NCBI GenBank assembly: GCA_009733575.1
Contig: ML769496.1
Location: forward strand, 62,001-126,000
Source of the DNA: Gymnopus androsaceus JB14
Lineage: Eukaryota > Basidiomycota > Agaricomycetes > Agaricales > Omphalotaceae
Length of the DNA: 64,000 bases
Reading direction: 5' to 3'
Shown here: positions 9,897 to 22,700 of the stretch, piece after piece
Layout: every line of letters begins with the position of its first letter
How positions within the stretch are numbered: the first letter of the stretch is position 1
Notes under the pieces: model-generated
What the model was told of the DNA's origin: nothing
The model's input: only the letters and a program-made list of their open reading frames with translations
Database searches by the model: none
Position numbers and translations under genes: made by a program

Positions 9897-12800
9897 ATGC
9901 CAGATTACACCCCATTCCTCACACACCTCGATGTGTTGTTGAGTATCTACGAGAAGCCCATTCCAGGCAAGGCTAGGTTGACAGCTTCACCTCCACCATC
10001 GACGCAATCAATACAACCTCCGCCTCCCACAGCCTCAATTCCTCTCCCAACATACGCTGGTCCCTCCGACTGGCTCACAGACTCCATTCTACGCAGTCTG
10101 AGCGTCGTTGTGAGCCGAATGCAAGGTGCCGAGGCAAAGGTGGGCGCTGCAGGGGAGACCGCGATGGAGTCTGAAGGATATGGACTGTCGCAGACGAATG
10201 GAGTCTTGAATGCGAATGGGTACATGAATGGAATTAGCGTCTCAAGAAGTGGAAGCATGTCCGCTAGACGAGCTGCACAGGGGTTGGCGACGCCTGGGAG
10301 ACATAGTGGTGTTCCTCCAGTGCCTTCTACGCCCGTCAACGGCATAAATGCTGTTATCGCTGACGGAGCCCCAGGTACCAGTGATTCCTCTGTCGCGACT
10401 GTTACTGCCGCTAGCACGGGTGCCAAGAACAAGGAGCCGACACAAGCAACGTCGATGGCGTCCCCTTTCTCACCTATAGTATTGGGTGAGAATGGAGAGA
10501 ATAAAAAGGGGAAGACGATGACGATGACCAATGGTGCGTTGGTTTCTTTGCTACTTGTATTGGGTTGGGTTGGGCTTGCATCCTAAAGTTGGCAGTGGAG
10601 TGGTTCTTTGATTTTTTTTTCGCATTTGTATTGGTCAATTGACGCTTTTCACATTCGCATACTTATTTTTTTCGACTTTTTTTCGTCCCTTTTGCTAACT
10701 GTAATTTTCGTTCGCAGTTACATCTACCACCGTTTCTGCCTCCACATCCGAATCTGGTGATGGATCCGAGTACGAGTCTGCCCCCGAGTCCGTCGTCGAT
10801 GGAGAGGACCATGCCGACTTTTCGTCCAACTCCACCTCGACGCTCAATGGTACGTCCCATCCCTCTACCTCCCATTCCCACGTAGATCCTGGAGCAGATC
10901 AAGTAGGCGATTGGAAGGCGTCTCTGGAAGTAGCGCAGCCTCCCAAAACGGAACTTGAATACTTGAAATGTGCCACCAAGGAAGAGAGAGAGGCGTGGTT
11001 TGCTTTACGCTCTTCTTCTTACCTACGGTCTCGTGCTCCATTACCGCCACATGCCCATTCCAAGGCTACGGTTGAGGAGCCTACGGAGAAGGGTACAGAG
11101 GAGCCGAATAGGTGGGAGGATGTATGGGAAAGCGAGCGAAGCTGTAGACGATGCGGGAGCAGATTCGTTGGTGCTCTTGCCTCGTACGTCTCTTCGTACT
11201 CGGCATACACGGGTTTGGCTGGTGACCTTACAGCTACGGCAAACCAAACCCCAATCCCACTTTCCCGATGGACACAATATGGCGTCGAGTGGGCTCAGTG
11301 GGGTCATCATCCTCATCCTCATCCATATCCGTACCCGTATATGGTCCAGCCATATCCCTTCCCGCATCCCCTGTCTCAGCAGCGTCAAGTAGCCAACGCT
11401 AACGGGTTCGTGTACGCTCCCCAAGCCAACTATCCTAGCGTCGTCTTTGGTTCGGACGGCCAGCCAACCTACGTCTACCCTCATGGACAAGTACACGCGT
11501 ATGCCTATCACAATCCCAACGTCATCGGAGGTTTCGTCGTCCCACCCCAGCTCTCATCGTCTCCCTCGGTCGTTGCCGCCAATGGTCCTCTAGCGACTGC
11601 AGCGTTGGAGAGTGGGTTGAGCGCGGTAGAGGAGCTGAGGTTGCTGAAGCAGCAGGTTAGTGTTGAATTTCTCATGCGATGGAGTTGTGCTAATGTTCTT
11701 GTATTCTATCCTCTCCCCTCGTACCTCACTTGTTGTTGGATGTTGAATCTACCATACCCTCGGTCCCTCTACTCCCTTCCATCATTCCGTTCTTTATCGG
11801 ACACCTCCCATTGTCCCTACCGTTCCCACTGTTGCGTTCACTGCGTAGGTCCAAGACGTAGCCCGAGTCTGCAAAGCCGTCGCAGATGGTGACCTTTCCC
11901 AGAAGATCACGGTTCCCGTACAGGGTATGGTCATGGTGACGTTGAAGGAGGTTATTAATACCATGGTAGATAAATTGGGTGAGTACCAAGCCTATGCAGA
12001 TTATCGTCGTACTAACCTCCCTCCCCGTAGGCCTCTTCGCCAAAGAAGTCACTCGTGTCTCCCAAGAAGTCGGTATGGAGGGTAAACTCGGTGGTCAAGC
12101 ACTTGTGTTGGATGTAGAGGGGACGTGGAGAGAGTTGACGGCAGTGGTGAATAAGTTGGCGGCGAATTTGACTAATCAGGTGAGCTTTGACTGGAGATGT
12201 TATTCGTTTCTTTGAGAAGAGAGCAAGAGTGTGTTTGTGGGGGTTTCTTTGAGGGTGGCGTTGTGCTTTTGTGAAGTGGGATTAGTTGCTTCGCCTTGCT
12301 TGGGGTTGTTTAGGATGTGCTTTACCTTATTTGGGGTATCCCTTGCTATTCCTTTCGCGTCTAGCTTCGCTTCGTTTCTGCTAACTAATATTTCCCTTCC
12401 TCCGCGCTGTAGGTCCGGTCCATCGCAAAAGTAACCAAAGCCGTCGCACTCGGTGATCTCTCCAAGCAAATTGAGGTCGAGGCGTCTGGTGAAATCCTCG
12501 ATTTGAAGAATACGGTGAACGGAATGGTGGTACGGTTGAGAGCGCTGGCGGCAGAGGTGACGAGGGTTACGTTGGAGGTTGGGAGTCAAGGTACGTATCT
12601 CGTGTTTGCTTGCTGTTTTCTAATAGTACTAACGCTTCCCCACTCCTTCCCTCCCCGTTTTCCTCCTCTTTCTCATCGTCCCGCAGGTAAACTCGGTGGT
12701 CAAGCAACAGTTCCCGACGTCGAAGGTGTATGGTACGAGTTGGTGAGGAATGTGAACAGGATGTGTGCGAGTTTGACGGATCAGGTGGGTTTTTGCTTGC

Positions 12801-15800
12801 TTCGTTGTGCATTTGAGTTCCCAATTCACTCGTGCTTTGCTTCATTCTTCCTCCTTTCTCGTCTGCTCCCCCATTCACAGGTCCGCTCAATAGCAATCGT
12901 CACCACCGCGGTTGCTTCAGGTGACCTAACCCAAAAAATCGAAATACAAGTCGAAGGTGAAATGGCGGCGTTGAAATCGACAGTTAATTCGATGGTGGAT
13001 CAGCTAGGTATGTGGAGTTTGTGCTGTATAACCCTTATTTCTTCATTTCCTAATTCAACTCGATAATGAATACGGTTAACTAACACTCTCAACTTCTTCC
13101 TTTTCCAACAGGCGCATTCGCATCCGAAGTAACCCGAGTCGCACTCGAAGTCGGTACCCAAGGTATACTCGGCGGTCAAGCGCGAGTCGAAGGGGTGCAA
13201 GGAACATGGGCGGATTTGACCAGGAACGTGAATAAGATGGCGTTGAATTTGACTAATCAGGTGAGTATAGTCGCAGGATTCACTAGTTGCGGTGTGTTGG
13301 AGACTAATTACTACTCTCCATACAGGTCCGGAGCATCAGTGAAGTCACCAAAGCTGTTGCCCAAGGCAACTTGAGCAAGTTTGTAGAGGTAGATGTACAG
13401 GGTGAGATGTTGGATTTGAAGGAGACCGTTAGTGTTCTTTTTTCATTTGTCATTTTGGTGCCCCTTCCCTCATCATCCTATACGCAGGTCAATACCATGG
13501 TCCTCCAACTCTCCACGCTTGCTTCCGAAGTCACCCGTGTCTCCCTCGAAGTCGGTACAGAAGGTATCCTCGGCGGTCAAGCGTTCGTGCCAGAGGTCCA
13601 AGGCGAATGGAAGGGGTTGACGGATAATGTGAATTTGATGGCCATGAATTTGACGAATCAGGTGGGTGTTTACAAGGAGTGAGGATTGTACTAATCTAAC
13701 TAATCTTCCTCTTGTTCCTCCTCCCCCTTCCCTTCCACAACTTCGCTCTACACTCTTCCCAGGTCCGATCCATCGCTGAAGTCACCAAAGCCGTCGCCGG
13801 CGGCGATCTCACCAAAAAAATCCAAGTCGATGTCAAGGGTGAAATCCTAGACCTCAAAGAAACCGTCAACGAAATGACCGAATCTCTTTCTGTATTCGCT
13901 GATGAAGTCACGCGAGTAGCCCGAGAAGTGGGTACGGAAGGAAAACTTGGTGGTCAGGCTAAAGTGGCGAATGTGGCTGGGACATGGAAGGCGTTGACGG
14001 ATAATGTGAATGTGATGGCGAATAATTTGACATTACAGGTAGGTGTTTATATGGTGGCTATCGTGGACTGATCTGATTATTCGGTTCTAGGTCCGAACCA
14101 TCGCTGTCTCGACCACTGCTGTCGCTCGCGGTGACTTGACGCAGAAGATCGTAGGCGTGAGCGTATCTGGAGAGATGCTGAACTTGGTCAACACGATCAA
14201 CGACATGATTGATCAGTTGAGTATCTTTGCTGTTGAGGTGAGCGCTTCATTTCCTCTTCTTTGAGGTATACGATAACATGATTCATTTTTTGTAGGTCAA
14301 GAAGGTTGCTCGTGAAGTCGGTACGGAGGGTAAGCTGGGTGTGCAAGCCGAGGTTGGAATGTACCAGGGTATTTGGCAAGAGATCACGTATGTATCTTTG
14401 GCTTCTTGTGCGGCGCTGTTTCTGACCTTCTGCATCTATCTTTCTTCCAACAGCCTTTCCGTCAACACCATGGCCGGTAATCTCACCACTCAAGTCCGTG
14501 GCTTTGCCCAGATCTCCGCAGCTGCCATGGATGGTGACTTTACGCGCTTCATCACTGTCGAAGCCTCTGGTGAAATGGACTCGCTCAAGACACAAATCAA
14601 CAACATGGTGTTCAATCTTCGAGATTCGATCCAGAAGAACACTGCGGCGCGGGAGGCGGCAGAGTTGGCAAACAGGAGTAAGAGTGAGTTTTTGGCGAAT
14701 ATGAGTCATGAGATTCGGTGAGTAGATAGTTCGGTTTTTCGTATACTTGCACTAACAATGCGCTGTTATTTCGCAGAACGCCAATGAACGGAATCATTGG
14801 TATGACCGAGTTGACACTCGACAGCGATCTCAACCGATCCCAGAGGGAGAGTTTGCTTCTCGTGCATAGCTTGGCAAGGTCATTACTGTTGATTATTGAT
14901 GATATTTTGGATATCTCGAAGAGTGAGTCTGTGGATGGTGTTGGTGGGTATTGAAGATGCTGATTACTCCTGTAGTCGAAGCCGGTCGAATGACAATGGA
15001 AGCCGTCTCCTACTCCCTCCGACAAACTGTCTTTGGCATCCTCAAAACCCTCGTTGTCCGCGCCTCTCAGAACAACCTCGACCTTACCTACGACATTGAA
15101 ACCGACATCCCCGACCAGCTCATTGGTGACTCTCTCCGTCTCCGTCAAGTCATTACCAATCTCGTCGGTAACGCCATCAAGTTCACTCCGAGCAAAGTCT
15201 CAAGGAAGGGACACGTTGCACTCAGTTGTCGATTACTTGCACTGGACGATCAGAATGTAACGCTGGAGTTTTGTGTTAGCGATACAGGAATTGGTATCGC
15301 AAAGGACAAACTGAATTTGATCTTCGATACGTTCTGTCAGGCAGATGGAAGTACGACCAGGGTAAGTTTTTTTTCCTCCTTCCTGTTGTGCTAGGACCAA
15401 ACCTCATTCCAATCGTAGGAATATGGAGGAACAGGGCTCGGTTTATCCATCTCCAAGCGTCTTGTATCGCTCATGCAAGGCAATATGTGGGTCGAGTCGG
15501 AAGTTCAGAAAGGATCCCGGTTCTTCTTCACTATATCTTCCCAAATCTCGCAATCATCGTTCGAGTCAACGCTGTCCAAGATGTCGCCGTTCGCTAAGCG
15601 AACGATTCTTTTCGTTGACACGATGTATGATACGACGGGCGTGGTAGATCGGATACGGGAGCTTGGGATTGAAGCCGTTTGTGGTGCATGATGTGCAGAA
15701 GTTGGTGAATAAGGATGCATGTCCGCACTTCGAAACTATTGTGGTGGATTCACTTTCTACGGTACGGGCACTTCTTAATTTTCTTCGGCCCTCGCTAACT

Positions 15801-16726
15801 TGGTTACACCCTCTTACTAGGCTGAGACTATCCGTGAGATTGAGCATCTCCGGTACATCCCCATCGTGCTTCTCGCACCTTCCATGCCACGGCTCAACTG
15901 TGGGTCGTCCTCTCCTCCTCAACGTACCCCTGTTCAAAAACGCTCACTCTCCACATCCTATTTCCCTCCCTTTTCCCATGATCGCCATGTTTCAGTAAAA
16001 TGGTGCTTGGACAACTCAATCTCATCACAAGTCACCACTCCTGTCTCCGCTCAAGACCTCGCCAGTGCTCTCGTCAGTGCACTCGAAAGTAACACCGTAA
16101 GCCCTGTAGCGGCGCCGAATGATGTATCATTTGACATCTTGCTTGCCGAGGATAATTTAGTGAACCAGAAACTGGCGGTGAAGATTTTGGAGAAGTATGG
16201 GCATTCGGTAGAGATCGCGGAGAATGGTAGTTTGGCAGTGGACGCGTTCAAGGGTCGGGTCGCACAGGGTAGGCCGTTTGACATCATCTTGGTGAGAGTT
16301 TTTTCTCCTGAATCTTTTGGATTGGAAGTTGACTTTTTCGTTCAGATGGATGTATCTATGCCGTTCATGGGCGGTATGGAAGCGACCGAGCTAATTCGTG
16401 AGCACGAGATGAAGAATGGATTATCACCGATTCCCATAATCGCTCTAACGGCGCATGCAAGTAAGTGGTGCTAGCATACGCCAAGTAATGTCGCTGACAA
16501 CTATGTTCACAGTGATTGGTGACCGAGAACGATGTATTCAGGCAGGAATGGACGACCACATCACCAGTGCGTATTCCGCGTCTTAATTCCACGGAAAGCA
16601 AGTGGGACTGACTTTTTTTCAGAGCCGCTGCGTCGTGCTGACTTGCTGAATTCAATCAATAAACTGGCAGGCGAGAGAAACGCTGCTAAGCATCCGCTTT
16701 TACGGAGAGCTGCTGCGATCACGTAG
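9897..16726 (+). CDS. NIK1: Group III hybrid histidine kinase (Nik1/Os-1 type), 22 exons, with a one-base frame break
   Basis: A cytosolic osmosensor kinase, known in fungi to act upstream of the HOG pathway and to be the target of phenylpyrrole and dicarboximide fungicides. Exons: 9897-10533, 10718-11655, 11849-11978, 12031-12179, 12413-12590, 12687-12784, 12881-13007, 13112-13260, 13326-13427, 13488-13661, 13763-14038, 14091-14237, 14296-14387, 14454-14717, 14777-14922, 14976-15361, 15419-15761, 15821-15899, 15996-16291, 16346-16460, 16513-16566, 16623-16726. Residues 1-525 are a variable, low-complexity region. Then come seven HAMP-type units of 92 residues (VRSIAxVTKAVAxGDL), the H-box SHEIR (about residue 1150), ATPase boxes NAIKF, DTGIGI and GTGLGL, and a receiver with LLAEDN, phospho-acceptor Asp in MDVSMP, and KPL. 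The spliced sum is 4,984 nt, one base over a multiple of three; the extra base is in the GGG at 15665-15667. Confidence 0.93.
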
Positions 16727-18927
16727 AATGATCTTGGTCGTCCTCGGTCGGTCGTCGTTAGATTCCCGCTGTGTTGCTGATTCTTGCCTTGATCTCTCTT
16801 CATCGTCATTATCATCCTTGTATCAATCTGCTTACTTCCCCTCATGTATTCTCTTTCGTGTCCCACTTCGCTCGTTGTGGATACCCAGCCTAATGGTCCA
16901 TACCGTCTGCCTTTCTATGTTATCCTTTGCTTTTTTTCCCTAATCTTGTTTCAGTTCTTTCCTTCCGTGGCAATCCACCTCTTTCGAACTGACTGTTCTG
17001 TACCATCATTACGCTGATTGCTTTCTCTCCCTTCCCCCTCGGTGTTGCGAGTCGCACTGATACATTCTCCGCCGCGTTTACAATTACTTGCCACTTTACC
17101 GCGGACCGTTTTCATCCATATGCTGTCGACATTTAAATCTTCCAATTACTTTTCTTCATCTCTTGTGCATTGTATCATTCATTCTCGTATTACTCAACTG
17201 ATCATACCTCTGTAGAGTATAATCGAAGGTTATTTTCCTCCTCCACGTCACTCCCTCCATCTTATTTGTTCTGTGTGATCAATAAGTTGCCATCGATGAA
17301 CTAGATATGAACCAGCTTGTAAAGCGCTGAACATCTCAACTCCGAAAGGTCTACCATACCCATCAATTCGCCTAGGATGCAGAATTTGGGAACGCTACTT
17401 TGTCAAGTGACTGTTATCGCTGACAGATACGAGCCTCAAGACCTAGTAGACTTGACGTGAGTCCTTGCGGAGCCTTTCCTTGGCTTCCAGTATTTCAGGC
17501 GCCATATGTAGTACAGTGCTACTGAAATCACCTGGTGGAATAGAAATAAATGTTCCAGCATGTGAACAGTAAATCTCATGCAAAAAGCTTGTTACCAGCT
17601 TTACTCGCTGACTTCTCAGTCGATTTCGTCCATTGTCCAATATAATCCCCCGACTCGTACGTGATTGGAGGGCATCAAACTCCGAAACCGATTTGAATTT
17701 GATCAGTCGGTCAAGTCTAAAATAAAACGCAATTTCCTCCGACTCATACATGATTGGAGGATATCAAACTCCGAAAATCGAGCAAGGCCATGTAAGTAGA
17801 GCTCTACATGGTTCGAATCATTCGACTCTATCATCCTATGCAGGTATATGGCTAGCGTCGTGAATCTTGGATATCCAACCCTAAAGGCATTGGAATCTTA
17901 GGCCACTTTGTCCTTACAGGGCTTGTAACTAAGTTTGAACTTAATACTGGTACATACTACATATGCTACTGATAGTAATCATGTAGTTCAAGTTGGAGAG
18001 AACAGAAACTTACCAATTACTCTTTGATGTCAGCGAGCCGCTACCGGATCCTATCCGATCCAGGGCCGCTTGATACAGAGCAAAACTGGAGAAAAAAGCT
18101 GGAGACTCATTAGGGTCCTGTGCACACTCGAGATAGCGGGAGGGATGCTACACTAAGATTCTGATAGAAAGAGAACGTCCTCCCGTAGTTCGGTTCTTTG
18201 AAGCGGACTCACATGGAGAGAGGCCCACCACGGTACGTGCGAGATTGCGGGACGCTCGGCCTGTCCTTGTTAGAGAGGATTATGCTCGGGTTCTGCTCTC
18301 GGGCGTCACGGTTTGGAAGACTCTTCACTTTCGTAGCAGCTTTTCGCACAAAATCCGACCTCTCAAATCCACTGCCTTTATCTTGAATGAGTAGAGCACA
18401 GGACGTAGATATTTACTGTCTTTCGAAGATCTGAGTCTTCCACCGCGTACGAGTTGTGTCTCTGTAGCATTTGTCTATGTAAATAAGCAATTATTGTCAA
18501 TGACTTGAGAAAGTCCAGGCACCAACTTTATCATGATTTTCAGAATCCCATCAATGATCACTGATCGCAAAGAAGTAGATCCCCGGACAAATACACGCGG
18601 AAGCTTGGAAAAAACATCGCAAGTCCTTCGAGAAGGGAAATACTTACACATGAACTCACTACAGCCGAACTGGATCCCCCAGCGTAGGTAAGATGATGTA
18701 GAGAAGTAGATTGTTTGAGCTACGATGCGCCTCTTTGTGATCGTAGTCCTAGTGAGTCTACTAGTGAGTCTAAAACAGATGGTATGCCATCTATGTAAAA
18801 TTTCCGACGATTCAACTAAGCGTAACATATTATTCTACACATGTTATTAATTTTTTACAGAGCGTCATCCTTTCAAGACGGATAAATACTATCGTATCAA
18901 CATCCCTAAGAACCCAAAAGTACATAA
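16727..18927. other. 3' region of NIK1 and spacer
   Basis: CT-rich 3' UTR-like sequence to about 17230, then AT-rich spacer. A 38-bp motif (CCGACTC..ACTCCGAAA) occurs twice, 89 bp apart, at about 17649 and 17738. No gene is recognised. Confidence 0.4.
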
Positions 18928-19959
18928 TCATACCCAATTTCGTAAACTTTGCGAAAGCGTCCGTTCATAGGAAGCTATCGGATGAATGTCCTGAAGGACT
19001 TCGTTGGATGTAAATGGTATCATTTGACCTGTTGAACCGTGTATACGATTGTAAGCGTGTATATTGCGATGGGAAGAGCGCCTGCTTCGGAAACCTGATG
19101 ATCCATCCTCCAAAAAGGTCGATGAGGAAGGTGAAGCCCTTGGTAATGGTGCCGACGGTGACTGGGAGTTGTTCGAGAAATCAATTAAAGGACTTGGGCG
19201 GCCCTGAGAAGATGGGTACGCCCCTCGTACGTCACAATTGACCGACGGACGCATATCACAGTGGCGAGAATGTGTAGCTACAGCATCCATATCCATATCA
19301 ACGTCCCCTGGAAGCCCTTGAGTAATAAACCCAGGGGATATATCGTTCCAGTTGTCGTGACCTCCATACTGGGAGCTCGAGATCGAAAGGGAACTAGAGC
19401 GCGAACTGTTCGATACTGGGGAATAAAGCTGCAGCGGCCGCAAACTACCCGTAGATAATCCAACAGGGTCACTGCATGCAGATAAGTTGGATGGCGTGGT
19501 AGAAGGAGAAGGTCGAGTAGATCGTCGGTCAGTGAGGGAAGGTTTCCGTTCAACTGAGCTCTCCTCAGAAGCATTGTAGTTGGGGCCCATCGTTAGATTC
19601 TGAAACGACTTGATAGAAGCAGCAGCAGAAGACAGAGAGAACATAACGTTGTTCAAAGCATGAGCCTGGAAGTAAAGCATTAAAAGCGTACACAAGTTGA
19701 GAGAACATACTCAGACCTTCTCAAGCTCCGCTTCAGTAGTTAGAGACGCGAGCGTTTCTTTGCGGTCCATTTCCTTCTGCACTAGCTTTGATTTGAGGTC
19801 CTCGACCTCTTTGGATAGCTTGTTATTATCGTTTTCAAGCTTCTGGCACCGAGCCTCCAAGTCCGAGACATGCTGGGCTTTGCGAGCTCGGTAATCTCTC
19901 TGTAAGACCAAAGAACGAGTCAAGGGGGCACTCACGTCCCGCTTACGACCGCGAACCAT
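18928..19959 (-). CDS. bZIP transcription factor, MeaB-like basic region
   Basis: Two exons (19959-19717 and 19665-18928) give 326 codons plus stop, in frame. The N-terminus reads MVRGRKRD, then the basic region TRSLVLQRDYRARKAQ and a leucine-zipper helix beginning HVSDLEARC (heptad Leu continuing to LKSKL). The SRxxxxQRDYRxRKA pattern is that of fungal MeaB-type bZIP factors, which in Aspergillus act in nitrogen metabolite repression; function here is inferred from that only. The rest is Ser/Pro-rich and disordered. A 36-bp stretch inside the basic region (19935-19900) has GTGAGT..TTACAG ends and is a multiple of three. The ATG at 19959 is the first in frame; an upstream exon cannot be excluded. 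Confidence 0.75.
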
Positions 19960-21228
19960 GAAGGTACGGAGAGAGGACAATAAGAAAACTGAGAGGAGTG
20001 CCCGTGTCGGAGCGACGATCTGTTGATCTGGGGTAAAAACAGGCTTTCGATGACTTCAGGCCCAATAAGTACTCGCTTGGAGGATCTACAAAGGTCAAAT
20101 ATAGATATTAACACGTGTGCGACCCAGCCCTGACGGCGGTTCACTTGCTCGTTGGGAGGATAGATGCTCACCGATTCGGTTCGTAACCGCGCGAGCGTGG
20201 ATATCACAATAGACAGAAGGCCTCCGGTTCGGCAGGCAAGTCCTTTACAGTTCGTCAAACTACCTAACCAAAAATCAACAAAATCAACAAGTGATCAGTA
20301 TAGGCAGAGGATAAAAAGCGAAATATTCTCGGCGCGTCACCAAAATCCGATTCGTTAGAAGAAACAGAAGAATAAGCAATGAATCATGAACAAGAGAGAA
20401 AATTCGAAGAAAAAACCAGCTTCGGAGCCGCTTGCGAGACTCATCTTCAATTCTCTGAAAATCTCGTGCATATAAGCACCTCGCTGAGTCGCTCCACTAG
20501 CTTGTGTAGACAAAAATGAATAGCTTTCTCTCGGCAGTGCCTGATATATCTCGTCTCGATTTTTGAGCAGTCACAGGTTCCATGCTTGAAACTCTACAGA
20601 CCTATGCCAGATGGTCCGATACTACGTGACGCGTAAGTCGGATGATCTTGGCGTACATATATTAAGTAGGATGAATGCGACGGAGCAAAAGTCAGCAGCA
20701 TTAGCATACTGTTCTGTTGCAAGCATCGGATGAACTGGAAAATATACCGCGAAAGGGAATCAGTATGTGTATAGATGAACGCTGTCGGACTGCATACAGT
20801 ATATATTACCATGGGAATAACTTCCGTGGCTCTTGAAACTTGACACCTATTGTGTATATTAGACATGCGAAGACAGCATGTGTCGATGTCTTCGCTTTTC
20901 ACAGTTCATTGTTAGAAATGCTAGACAGGATCAAGCGCAAGAATCAAGCGCAGGCGTATGTATCAGACAGGACATGCAAACTTATCGCAGGAAACCTGGT
21001 CCTCAGACATGAGGCCGAAACAATCATCGAAATGCGTTCGAGTTTGTGATTTATCAACAAGAATGCTTAGCAAGAACCACTTGTGAAAGAACACGTCATA
21101 AAAAGGTTCACACTGACTACAGCGCAGTCATCACTGTTCAGGAAGAAAACCCATTTAGCTGGTTCACAGCTTGTAACCCTTCTCCAATGTTTACAAAGTC
21201 CCTAAAAATAGTTGAATTATGTTCAGTA
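19960..21228. other. Spacer between the bZIP and PLC-like genes
   Basis: Probably the bZIP promoter (its near side) and the 3' flank of the PLC-like gene. No gene, RNA or repeat is recognised. Confidence 0.4.
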
Positions 21229-22700
21229 TTATATAAATAAAGTCGAAACATTGTTTACTGACAGCATGACAAAGTTGGGCGCAACGCCTCCAGCCAAAGG
21301 TGCGCAACCATTGGCGTCTTCGAGAATTCTGAACATCAAGGGAAAAATTGAATAGAGCATTCAAGGCAGAAGACGGAACACTCACGAAGCGACTCCGTTG
21401 GTCGTCGATGCAGCAGCAACATCAGGGATAAGAATACCGAGGATGTCGACATCAAGGTTGTGATTGAGCATGTTCAAGTGCTGAACAGTCGGAGAGCGGC
21501 CCTGAAGTTCGGTTGACGGAGCAGGGGAAAGTGGGATCAGTAGAATCGAAGGGCGGTTCCCATAACTGTAGACAGAAATGAGAAACGACAATATCAGGGT
21601 AAGAATGGGCCAATTGTACCATCAGTGAACTCCGGGAGTATGTAATTGACAGGGGTACCGTCCGTGCCATTTGCCCCTGCGCCAAAGTCCATGAAAGTTA
21701 CTACTCTTGAACCACTGTTTATCATTTCTCCGAGAGTGGGCCACTGAGAACGGGTCATCGGAGTCTCGAGGACATTGACGGGTGGGATATAGGCGATGGT
21801 GTCTATGCCTTTAGGCTAATGGTTACTTCAGTTCTTTGACTGTAGATAAAACGTACCTGCTGCAACAAAGGCAGGTTCCCAAATCTCCCGAGACCGACAA
21901 TCCATCACCATTTGTGAATAGAAAAGTGAGAACTTCGTCGGGATTTTGGTCCAGCCAAGTCTTTACCTGTAAATACAAGTCAGATATCGAATGTATGATC
22001 CATTTTAAATCTTTGCGAACTTCTTGGAGATAATCAACGACACTTCCTCCATCGAACAAAAGCTACGCAGGAGCTGTTGAATTATGGGACAAATCACGTT
22101 AAAAGGATATATCATACGCAGCCTGTTGGGAGGAAAAATCTAGGGTCAACCGAGGGGTAAACGTAAAGACGGAGAAGGATGCGTACTGGTATGACAAAAA
22201 TGAAGCACTCCATTCGTTTCTGAAAGGAACAAGGATATTTATCAGAACGGCAAGAGCTGATAAAAGCAAATAACTCGTACAGGTGTCCTTCTGCTTGTAA
22301 GAAACGAACTCCAAGATCAAGTTGAGCGGTTATGTTCACTTCCTGAGTTCTTGCGACTAACGCAATGGATGATCAATATGAATGCGACTCGATAACAGAC
22401 AGCGTACGAGCAAGAGGATCGGTGCTGAATGCATAAGAATCGTGAGACCCAAAGAATGTGGTATTTCCGTATGGCCTATCACATAGCGCTGCCTGCCCGT
22501 TACAAACGGTAGCCTGTCTAGAATGAAGTTGTATTCAGATACAGCTCGGTTGTATCATGAAGTTGGAATATCTGACCTCTTCTTTGCAGGAGACTTGAGG
22601 TAAAATTCACTGCTAGTGTTCCGGAGATAACAGACAGCGCGAGAATACCACGGAAAAAGATGGAGAGATGCGCATTGTCACCAAGGGTAATGATGGGCAA
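21229..22700 (-). pseudogene. PLC-like phosphodiesterase (secreted), frame-broken
   Basis: About eight short exons read 22.7 to 21.2 kb. Recognisable pieces in order: hydrophobic signal-like GILALSVISGTLAV; VCNGQAALCDRPYGN and FFGSHDSYAF; NITAQLDLGVRFLQAEGH; LLFDGG; VKTWLDQNPDEVLTF; IWEPAFVAAGIDTIAY; WPTLGEMINSGSRVVTFMDF; LWEPPFDSTDPTFPCSVNR; ANGCAPLAGGVAPNF; stop at 21231-21229. This order matches the fungal PLC-like phosphodiesterase family (TIM-barrel, usually secreted or GPI-anchored). Frames do not join in two or three places: near 21890 (a GGG where GG would restore the frame), near 21640, and at the start, where no ATG is in frame with the signal sequence. It may be a pseudogene or an intact gene with consensus errors. 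Confidence 0.65.
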
